Source of the DNA: a virus
DNA length: 37,181 nucleotides
Reading direction: 5' to 3' (one strand)
IMG/VR virus record: IMGVR_UViG_3300046511_000576
Span: 1-37,181 of that record
Shown here piece after piece: positions 1 through 4,573 of the stretch. Every line of letters begins with the position of its first letter. The first letter of the stretch is position 1. The notes beneath the pieces were generated by a model that saw only the letters and a list, made by a program, of their open reading frames with translations, searched no databases and had not been told where the DNA came from. Made by a program: the position numbers and the translations under genes.

Positions 1-73
1 CGCGCCGGTTGCCTCGCGGGTTGCCTCGCGGGTTGCCGCGCCGGTTGCCTCGCGGGTTGCCTCGTCGGTTGCC
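1..73. repeat. Terminal overlap, identical to 37109-37181
   Basis: Bases 1-73 match 37109-37181 exactly, the usual sign of a circular or terminally redundant assembly. The match lies wholly inside the 12-bp repeat array, and the same 73 bases also occur at 253-325, so alone it does not prove the join. The in-frame continuation of the DUF6745-like gene across the join is the stronger evidence. I do not read this as a biological direct terminal repeat. Confidence 0.9.
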
Positions 74-450
74 TCGCGGGTTGCCGCGTAGGTTGCCGCG
101 TAGGTTGCCGCGTAGGTTGCCGCGCCGGTTGCCGCGCCGGTTGCCGCGCCGGTTGCCGCGCCGGTTGCCTCGCGGGTTGCCTCGTCGGTTGCCTCGCGGG
201 TTGCCGCGTAGGTTGCCGCGCCGGTTGCCGCGCCGGTTGCCTCGCGGGTTGCCGCGCCGGTTGCCTCGCGGGTTGCCTCGCGGGTTGCCGCGCCGGTTGC
301 CTCGCGGGTTGCCTCGTCGGTTGCCTCGCGGGTTGCCGCGTAGGTTGCCGCGTAGGTTGCCTCGCCGGTTGCCGCGCCGGTTGCCTCGCGGGTTGCCGCG
401 CCGGTTGCCTCGCGGGTTGCCTCGCCGGTTGCCTCGTAGGTTGCCTCGTT
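1..450. repeat. 12-bp tandem repeat array, left-end part (37 units)
   Basis: Thirty-seven 12-bp units begin at 7, 19, 31 and so on to 439, each starting GGTTGCC followed by KCG and two variable bases. With two more units at 37091 and 37103 the joined array has 39 units with no length change anywhere. Variation is confined to one base (T or G after GGTTGCC) and the last two bases (CG, CC, TC, TA, TT). On the minus strand these are the first residue of each tetrapeptide and an E/A choice. Bases 229-354 are identical to the junction copy (37085-37108 joined to 1-102), a 126-bp internal duplication. Confidence 0.97.
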
Positions 451-729
451 TTTGATTAATTGCTTACGGCAGTGGATAATCCACGAAGCCGCACCATAAG
501 CGAAAGCCATAACCGCAGGGCTTGGTACGATTACGACACGTGGTTCTTTCAAACCGGCAGCGGCGTATAAGTTCTTTATAGCCGGGACGATTTTAGACGG
601 GACAATTGGATCCGTACGCATGGCGCGTTTGATCCACAATTGCGCATGGGCGTCCAGCTTGATTTTTTCCTCAGGTGTCACTCCGCCTCCCGCAAAATCT
701 GGACGACGAATAAATTTTGATACTGCCAT
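1..729 (-). CDS. DUF6745-like repeat protein, N-terminal part (continues at window right end)
   Basis: The minus-strand frame opens at ATG 729, preceded by AGGAG, and stays open to base 1. Residues 1-93 are a unique domain containing AAGLKEPRVVIVPSPAVMAF, which I recall from phage DUF6745 proteins. From residue 94 the chain is an uninterrupted run of tetrapeptides X-(E/A)-A-T, such as REAT, GAAT, YAAT and DEAT. Joining the two window ends across their 73-bp overlap (729 to 1, then 37108 to 36404) gives 1434 nt, exactly 478 codons, so this is one gene cut by the linearisation point. The join predicts 93 unique residues, 39 tetrapeptides (94-249) and a 228-residue C-terminal part. It is the first gene of the leftward operon behind the promoter at 800-828. 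Function is unknown; the repeat may be a long helical or rod-like linker. Confidence 0.9.
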   Translation of the reverse strand, partial: MAVSKFIRRPDFAGGGVTPEEKIKLDAHAQLWIKRAMRTDPIVPSKIVPAIKNLYAAAGLKEPRVVIVPSPAVMAFAYGAASWIIHCRKQLIKNEATYEATGEATREATGAATREATGAATGEATYAATYAATREATDEATREATGAATREATREATGAATREATGAATGAATYAATREATDEATREATGAATGAATGAATGAATYAATYAATYAATREATDEATREATGAATREATREATGA

Positions 730-799
730 GGTGTTCTCCTGGTATCTGGTTGAGACGCTTCGGGTTTAATTAAAACGGTTAATGGGTAACGCAGAACAG

Positions 800-828
800 A
801 ATTTAGACCCTAGAAAACGTGAAGTCAA
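800..828 (-). promoter_or_regulatory. Predicted sigma70 promoter for the leftward early operon
   Basis: Read on the minus strand the site is TTGACT, a 17-bp spacer, then TAAATT (-35 at 828-823, -10 at 805-800). Transcription would start near 793, leaving an untranslated leader of about 64 nt before ATG 729. It faces away from the promoter at 901-929, so the two form a divergent pair around the CAATTG-core sites. Confidence 0.6.
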
Positions 829-840
829 CACTTTTATTTT

Positions 841-892
841 ATCAATTGTTACTAGTATTTTGATCGTTTATATGCTATAGCAATTGTTATCA
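841..892. promoter_or_regulatory. Candidate operator pair between divergent promoters
   Basis: The word CAATTGTTA occurs at 843-851 and again at 881-889, 38 bp apart, between the two divergent promoters. The left copy read on the minus strand (CAATTGATAAAATAAAA) closely resembles the spacer/-10 region of the minus-strand promoters at 29505-29532 and 4046-4073 (AGCAWTTGATATAATAAAA). These are plausible binding sites for the Cro-like protein encoded at 955. The repetition is seen; operator function is inferred. Confidence 0.5.
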
Positions 893-900
893 AATATCAC

Positions 901-929
901 TTGAGAAGTCTTACACGCACGCTTATACT
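901..929 (+). promoter_or_regulatory. Predicted sigma70 promoter for regulator and primase genes
   Basis: TTGAGA (901-906), a 17-bp spacer and TATACT (924-929) make a good sigma70 match. The start point would be near 936, just upstream of the Shine-Dalgarno AAGGAGAA (942-949) and ATG 955. Its upstream edge abuts the CAATTG-core site at 881-889, so a bound repressor could block it. Confidence 0.65.
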
Positions 930-954
930 CCGCTTATCGAATAAGGAGAAGTTC

Positions 955-1209
955 ATGATATCGGAGCGTTTTAAGCAGTGGATGGACACGGCGACCGGGA
1001 AACGTAAAAAAGAAGTGGCCAAGAAAGCCGAGCTATCTCTCCAACGTCTCTACCACCTCGGAGCTGGTTACCGGAATGCGTCCAGTGAAATGGCGGCGCG
1101 AATCGAGGCCGCTGCCGACGGGGAATTGACCAGGGCTGATCTGAATGAGACTTGCGCAAACTGCCCTTATTACCAAAACTGCCAGCCAGCCAACGCTGTC
1201 AAAAAATAA
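955..1209 (+). CDS. Cro/YdaS-like DNA-binding regulator with C-terminal Cys cluster
   Basis: The 84-residue protein carries a helix-turn-helix-like core (KKEVAKKAELSLQRLYHLGA, residues 19-38), followed by a stretch like the second half of YdaS/Cro-type regulators (MAARIEAAADGELTRADL). It ends with three cysteines in CANCPYYQNC (C-x2-C-x5-C), a possible metal site. ATG 955 is chosen over an upstream TTG at 901 because it has AAGGAGAA at ideal spacing and lies after the predicted transcription start. It is the first gene rightward from the divergent control region, the usual place for a cro-like switch gene. No integrase is present, so it may time early transcription rather than maintain lysogeny. 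Confidence 0.75.
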   Translation: MISERFKQWMDTATGKRKKEVAKKAELSLQRLYHLGAGYRNASSEMAARIEAAADGELTRADLNETCANCPYYQNCQPANAVKK

Positions 1210-1212
1210 TCC

Positions 1213-1250
1213 AAAGCCCTGGACCGCCGGCCAACGGCATCCAGGGCTTT
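1213..1250 (+). terminator. Hairpin between regulator and primase genes (attenuator candidate)
   Basis: AAAGCCCTGG (1213-1222) pairs perfectly with CCAGGGCTTT (1241-1250) around an 18-nt GC-rich loop. It lies just after the stop codon of the regulator gene and before the Shine-Dalgarno GGAG (1261-1264) of the primase gene. Only three T residues follow, so it is more likely a partial terminator, attenuator or RNA-stability element than a full stop. Confidence 0.5.
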
Positions 1251-1272
1251 GTTGCCTCTTGGAGCGCCTTAC

Positions 1273-3315
1273 ATGCGATATCTCAAAGAATACGGCGCAC
1301 AGCTCGTCGCGCTCGGTTATTCCATCATCCCCCTCCCGCCTGGAACAAAAGGCCCGCGCAAACCCGGCTGGCAGAAAATAGAAGCAACACGCGAACTTGT
1401 GGACGCCTGGCTGGCGAACGGATCCGCTGACGACGGTATCGGTGTGCTGGCTGCCCACACACCAGCTATCGACGTCGATATCCTGGACGAGAAGATCGCC
1501 GAGGAAGTGCGTCGGCTCTTAGAGCGTCACTTCGGACCCGTACTGCACACACGTATTGGCATGGCGCCGAAGTTCCTGGTCCCGTTCCGCTGCGATACCC
1601 CTTTCAAGAAAATATCCTCCGATTATTACTACGATCCGTTGACCGATACCGAGCACCATGTCGAGATCCTGGCCGACGGACAGCAGTGGGTGGCGTATCA
1701 CCAGCATCCCGACACGCTCCAGCCGTACACCTGGCCACGCGGTAATCTCACCGACTTGCCTTACGATCAACTGCCAGTACTCTCCGAACAAGCGGCCGCA
1801 GCTTTCGTCGCTGGGTTTGAAACCATCGCCTCCCGGCTTGTGGGCCAAGGCCAGTGGGAGAAAAAACACCGCGTTCCCGCAACTCCCCCTAAGCCGCCGG
1901 CCGATGACCCGCTCATGAGCTGGAAGCCGGCCATTGATTTTAAGACATTGAAGGCCGCTCTCGCCAAAATCCCTAACAAAGACCGCCACGAGCTGGACTA
2001 CGACGCCTGGCGCAACATCATATTCGCTATCCACCGCGAGACACAGGGTGCCGACCATGGCTTGCAGCTCGCGCACGCTTGGTCCGCCCGCTCCGGTAAG
2101 TATGATCGCGCCTTCCTCGACGAACACGTGTGGCCTTATATCCACAGCGACCGCCCCGGCGCCGTCACCGGTCTCACCATCCTGAAATTGGCCCGTCAAC
2201 ATGGCTGGGACCCCGACGCCCCGGCGCCGCGCGCGCCAGTCACCGACGACCCCTACCCGCAATACGCATGGTCAGACTACCAGCAAGGTTTCGCTTCCCT
2301 GTCGTGGATCGTCAAGGGTGTATTGCCCCAAGCCGAGTTCGGGGTGTTGTACGGGGCTTCCGGCTCGGGCAAGACGTTCTTCGCACTTGACCTAGCCGCC
2401 ACCATCGCCCGCGGCGGCGAATGGCGCGGCCGGAAGACCAACGCCGGCGCCGTGGTGTACGTCGCCGCCGAAGCGCAAGAGGGTATCAAGAAGCGCCTAG
2501 CCGCCTACGACCAGCAATTCGGTACCGCCGGCAACCGGCCGCGTATCATGCCGGCGGCACCTAACCTGCTCAGCGCGGAGGACGCCGACGCCATTGTCAC
2601 GTCCACCAACCTGCGCGGCGGCGCATCACTTATCGTCATCGACACCATGGCCGCCAGCCACACCGGGGATGAGAACTCGACCAAGGACATGGGCATCTTT
2701 ATCGGTTTGTGCAAGTATATTAGCCAGCATACCGGCGCCATGGTCTTAGTCGTCCACCACACCGGCAAGGACGACACCAAGGGCCTGCGCGGCTCGTCCG
2801 CCATCTACGCGGCGGCTGACGTCGTCATCGAGGTATTCAAGAACCAATCCCTGCATGCCGCCAAGATCACCAAGCAAAAGGATGGCGAAGTGAATCTTGA
2901 ATTCGGGTTCACGCTTCCCGTGATTGAAGTCGGTCAAGACCAAGACGGCGATCCGATTACCACATGTGTTGTCCAACCCTCCGACGATGTCCCCGCCAAA
3001 GCAGGTAAAGAAGCAAAAGTTAGCAACTTCAATGACCCTCGGTATGATTTCCAACGCGCAGTTATTAACATATTCGCTGAATCTCTCGGTGATGCGCCTG
3101 ATGCACAGATGCAAGAAGTGGAATTGATCGAAGCGATCCAAGTTCAGTTCCCGGATAAGCGTTCTGACAATATTCATCGTGCTCTCCTCCGGTTGGTTAA
3201 ACAGGGAATTTTTTACATGAACGGCTCCTGGATTGGGTTTGCAGGCGATGCGCCAGTAGTTTCCTCCGGTTCCTCCGGTTCTCCTCCGATCTCCTCCGAT
3301 TCGACTCCGGAGTAA
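1273..3315 (+). CDS. Bifunctional primase-polymerase / RecA-like helicase
   Basis: The 680-residue protein combines priming and unwinding. Residues 1-190 resemble the archaeo-eukaryotic PrimPol domain, with the metal-binding AIDVD (D67, D69) and a later EHHVEIL segment. Residues 225-310 fit a PriCT-type linker domain. Residues 345-530 are a RecA-like/AAA_25 ATPase with Walker A GASGSGKT (361-368), Walker B LIVID (453-457) and VVHHTGK (493-499), as in RepA-type helicases. ATG 1273 is preferred over TTG 1249 because GGAG lies at 1261-1264. The last residues (SSGSSGSPPISSDSTPE) are low complexity, encoded by the CCTCC repeat that runs through the stop codon. It likely initiates phage DNA replication together with the Pol A at 29529-31607. 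Confidence 0.9.
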   Translation: MRYLKEYGAQLVALGYSIIPLPPGTKGPRKPGWQKIEATRELVDAWLANGSADDGIGVLAAHTPAIDVDILDEKIAEEVRRLLERHFGPVLHTRIGMAPKFLVPFRCDTPFKKISSDYYYDPLTDTEHHVEILADGQQWVAYHQHPDTLQPYTWPRGNLTDLPYDQLPVLSEQAAAAFVAGFETIASRLVGQGQWEKKHRVPATPPKPPADDPLMSWKPAIDFKTLKAALAKIPNKDRHELDYDAWRNIIFAIHRETQGADHGLQLAHAWSARSGKYDRAFLDEHVWPYIHSDRPGAVTGLTILKLARQHGWDPDAPAPRAPVTDDPYPQYAWSDYQQGFASLSWIVKGVLPQAEFGVLYGASGSGKTFFALDLAATIARGGEWRGRKTNAGAVVYVAAEAQEGIKKRLAAYDQQFGTAGNRPRIMPAAPNLLSAEDADAIVTSTNLRGGASLIVIDTMAASHTGDENSTKDMGIFIGLCKYISQHTGAMVLVVHHTGKDDTKGLRGSSAIYAAADVVIEVFKNQSLHAAKITKQKDGEVNLEFGFTLPVIEVGQDQDGDPITTCVVQPSDDVPAKAGKEAKVSNFNDPRYDFQRAVINIFAESLGDAPDAQMQEVELIEAIQVQFPDKRSDNIHRALLRLVKQGIFYMNGSWIGFAGDAPVVSSGSSGSPPISSDSTPE

Positions 3316-3384
3316 TCTCCTCCGATCCTCCGATTCCTCCAGTGTCTATAGACTGGAGGATCGGAGGGACCGGAGGAACCGGAG
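3261..3384. repeat. CCTCCG direct repeats followed by inverted GGAGG repeats
   Basis: CCTCCG occurs at 3263, 3272, 3283, 3293, 3318 and 3327 and as CCTCCA at 3336, about every 9-11 bp in places. After a centre containing TCTATAGA (3344-3351) come the inverted versions CTGGAGG, CGGAGG, CGGAGG and CCGGAG up to 3384. The arms can form a long imperfect hairpin. The array begins inside the primase-helicase gene and continues past its stop codon (3313-3315). Possible roles are an iteron-like replication origin next to the initiator gene, or an RNA element: CCUCC equals the 16S rRNA anti-Shine-Dalgarno core and GGAGG its target. Confidence 0.85.
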
Positions 3385-3387
3385 CAG

Positions 3388-3411
3388 ATGAAGTGTGTTG
3401 TTTTAAAGTAA
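3388..3411 (+). CDS. Possible 7-residue leader peptide
   Basis: ATG 3388 follows the last GGAG of the repeat (3381-3384) and encodes MKCVVLK before TAA at 3409-3411, eight bases before ATG 3419. If translated it could couple ribosomes to the zinc-ribbon gene, whose own Shine-Dalgarno sequence is weak. This is a weak call; it may be chance. Confidence 0.15.
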   Translation: MKCVVLK

Positions 3412-3418
3412 TAGAAAG

Positions 3419-3616
3419 ATGAACATGCGAAAAGATGCGACTTTGTGTTTCCGGTGTGGGAAAGCGTTTGAGATTGGTTTGATCGAGATGGTGAGAGCGA
3501 AAGAGCAGATTTGTCCTGCTTGTTGTTCACAGGACATCGACCACGCCGTAAAGGCCCAAGGAGCCACGATTCCGGGGCCACAGGCGATGATCAAGGGTAA
3601 GGGAGTACCGGAATAA
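3419..3616 (+). CDS. Small zinc-ribbon protein
   Basis: The 65-residue product has two cysteine pairs, CFRC (residues 10-13) and CPAC followed by another C, spaced as in a zinc ribbon or knuckle. Such phage proteins usually bind nucleic acid or a host protein; no specific function can be given. Starts at 3419 and 3425 (MNMRK) are both possible; neither has a strong Shine-Dalgarno sequence. The gene lies downstream of the primase-helicase and repeat array and upstream of a hairpin terminator, so it probably closes the short rightward early operon. Confidence 0.65.
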   Translation: MNMRKDATLCFRCGKAFEIGLIEMVRAKEQICPACCSQDIDHAVKAQGATIPGPQAMIKGKGVPE

Positions 3617-3624
3617 GGACGAGA

Positions 3625-3669
3625 CCCGAAAACGTCTCAAAATGCGTTTTAAACGGTTTCGGGTTTATT
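3625..3669 (+). terminator. Hairpin terminator between convergent small operons
   Basis: CCCGAAAACGT (3625-3635) pairs with ACGGTTTCGGG (3653-3663) with one mismatch; an inner AAAA-TGCG-TTTT can extend the stem. TTTATT follows on the plus strand. It sits 9 bp after the zinc-ribbon stop codon. The leftward gene ending at 3665 runs into the same structure, which may therefore act in both directions. Confidence 0.6.
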
Positions 3670-3853
3670 GCAGGGGAAGTGCTGCCAGGAGCAGGCCAGG
3701 GTTTGCGTGGAGCAGGGCATCACGGTCTTCGAAGCCGAGGTGTGTGGCCACAGCGTCGCCCATGGCTTCGAAGGAAGGATAGATGTCGCTGACCATGTAC
3801 GCGATCGGGGGTTCGGATTGCGGCATGAAGATGCCGTACACGAGGTAGCTCAT
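3665..3853 (-). CDS. Small protein of unknown function
   Basis: A 62-residue product with no motif I recognise, mixed hydrophobic/acidic (MSYLVYGIFMPQ at the start, LLLAALPLQ at the end). Its ATG overlaps the TGA of the upstream gene in an ATGA, so the two are translationally coupled. Both are driven by the strong promoter at 4046-4073 and end at the hairpin at 3625-3663. A short two-gene unit behind a consensus promoter is typical of early host-takeover or anti-defence genes; that role is inferred from position only. Confidence 0.6.
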   Translation of the reverse strand: MSYLVYGIFMPQSEPPIAYMVSDIYPSFEAMGDAVATHLGFEDRDALLHANPGLLLAALPLQ

Positions 3854-4011
3854 TGCAGCACGATCGCAGAATAAGGCACCGAGCGAACATAGAACAGGCG
3901 TTCAAAAGGGTGATAGACATCGGCGTAGGACAGATACTCCAGGTAACCGCAAGTGATGTCCAAGGCGGGGCAGTGCGGCTCCTGGCCCATGAGAACGATA
4001 AGGTGTTTCAT
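3850..4011 (-). CDS. Small protein of unknown function (53 residues)
   Basis: ATG 4011 is preceded by AGGAGA at suitable spacing, and the frame reads 53 codons to TGA at 3852-3850. The protein begins MKHLIVLMGQEPHCPALDIT and has no recognisable domain; two cysteines (C14, C21) are present. It is the first gene of the short leftward unit driven by the promoter at 4046-4073, and its stop overlaps the next start. Translation signals and promoter make it credible despite its size. Confidence 0.6.
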   Translation of the reverse strand: MKHLIVLMGQEPHCPALDITCGYLEYLSYADVYHPFERLFYVRSVPYSAIVLQ

Positions 4012-4045
4012 GATAAATTTCTCCTGTTCGGGTTGGTGAGCTTTT

Positions 4046-4073
4046 ATTATATCAAATGCTAAATGAATTGCAA
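4046..4073 (-). promoter_or_regulatory. Predicted strong sigma70 promoter for two small leftward genes
   Basis: On the minus strand the site is TTGCAA, 16 bp, TATAAT (-35 at 4073-4068, -10 at 4051-4046). The spacer and downstream bases (TTTAGCATTTGATATAATAAAA) match the promoter at 29505-29532 at all but one of these positions. That shared sequence beyond the hexamers suggests common control, perhaps by the Cro-like protein. Confidence 0.7.
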
Positions 4074-4131
4074 GGCGAGTGTGTCAACGCTTGCATCAGG
4101 CGCGCGTATCACGGATTGTGGCGTAAGGCTG

Positions 4132-4267
4132 CATACTCCCGGGAGTATGTGAACGGCATACGGACAAGGGAGTAGGGATAGGCTAATTGGAGGAAGCGGC
4201 ACTGGTCCGCAACCCCAAAACATGCATCGCCGTGCGATGACAGCCCCCAAAGTTAGTGAGTACTCAC
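4132..4267 (+). ncRNA. Candidate structured RNA upstream of terminase
   Basis: CATACTCCCGGGAGTATG (4132-4149) is perfectly palindromic. Downstream, GGG (4175-4177) plus GGCT (4181-4184) can pair with AGCC (4242-4245) plus CCC (4246-4248), enclosing two stems: TTGG/GCGG with CCGC/CCAA (4187-4217) and GCATCGC-CGT-GCGATG (4224-4238). GTGAGTACTCAC (4256-4267) follows. GGGAGT occurs twice (4141 and 4168), so ACTCCC has two alternative partners. The strand is unproven and no promoter for it is obvious. It does not fit a tRNA, hammerhead ribozyme or cobalamin riboswitch. Confidence 0.3.
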
Positions 4268-4427
4268 GCCAGTTCAATGCTGCGCTGCACAACGTAAAAT
4301 AACCCCAATTCGTTATGTCCATCAATATACTACGCGTTGTAAGTCATTGATTATAAAGGATGTTGCAGTGCAATATTCGCATAACTGTTATTATGTAAAA
4401 TAGCTTCCGGACCCGATTTCCACTATG

Positions 4428-4446
4428 AATGAGAACTATTCTCAAC
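4428..4446. promoter_or_regulatory. Fur-box-like inverted repeat
   Basis: TGAGAACTATTCTCA (4430-4444) fits the 7-1-7 form of Fur operators (TGANAAT-N-ATTNTCA) with one mismatch and is flanked by AA on both sides. It lies about 100 bp upstream of the putative terminase promoter. If the host iron regulator bound here it could influence late expression; it may equally be a chance hairpin. Sequence match only. Confidence 0.3.
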
Positions 4447-4539
4447 TCTGGGGGCCTCCCTCCCCCGGACGGGGCGGTTGTGATTTTTGTAGACTTGATC
4501 CCCGATCCGCGAACCAAAAAACACGCATAAAAATCAGGA

Positions 4540-4548
4540 TGCTATACT
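4540..4548 (+). promoter_or_regulatory. Possible extended -10 promoter for late genes
   Basis: TGC followed by TATACT (4543-4548) is an extended -10 element; no good -35 hexamer lies 16-18 bp upstream. The start point would be near 4555, giving a short leader before ATG 4574. No other start for the rightward late operon is as plausible. Confidence 0.4.
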
Positions 4549-4573
4549 CGCGAAAAATTACACGGAAAACCCT

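Larger units (their letters stand above)
4074..4573. other. Noncoding region upstream of the large terminase gene
   Basis: These 500 bp hold no convincing gene. A minus-strand frame at 4325-4059 lacks a Shine-Dalgarno sequence and runs over the promoter at 4046-4073. Visible elements are an 18-bp perfect palindrome (4132-4149), a possible three-way-junction RNA (4175-4248), a 12-bp palindrome (4256-4267), a Fur-box-like site (4428-4446), a GC hairpin (GGGGG 4450-4454 with CCCCC 4462-4466) and an extended -10 element (4540-4548). A packaging (pac/cos) site is possible here but cannot be shown from sequence. Confidence 0.7.

Noticed and set aside
1-73. Biological direct terminal repeat of packaged DNA
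   Set aside because: It lies inside a low-complexity coding repeat and recurs at 253-325, so it is best explained by assembly at a repeat.
1-450. CRISPR array
   Set aside because: Units are contiguous 12-mers without spacers and are translated as part of a gene.
1-450. Diversity-generating retroelement target, because first codons are all NRC
   Set aside because: No reverse transcriptase or template repeat is present, and variation is spread over whole tandem units.
9-455. Plus-strand open frame of LPRR/LPRG repeats (148 residues)
   Set aside because: It is the reverse reading of the minus-strand X-(E/A)-A-T array; it has no ribosome site, and the minus frame joins conserved domains on both sides.
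955-1209. Lysogeny repressor of a temperate phage
   Set aside because: No integrase, excisionase or attachment site was found; a Cro-like timing regulator suffices.
4175-4248. tRNA gene or cobalamin riboswitch
   Set aside because: No T-arm, no U at the 5' side of an anticodon loop, and the riboswitch core and downstream conserved blocks are missing.
4059-4325. Minus-strand frame of 88 residues upstream of terminase
   Set aside because: No Shine-Dalgarno sequence, odd composition, and it overlaps the promoter at 4046-4073 and the palindromes.
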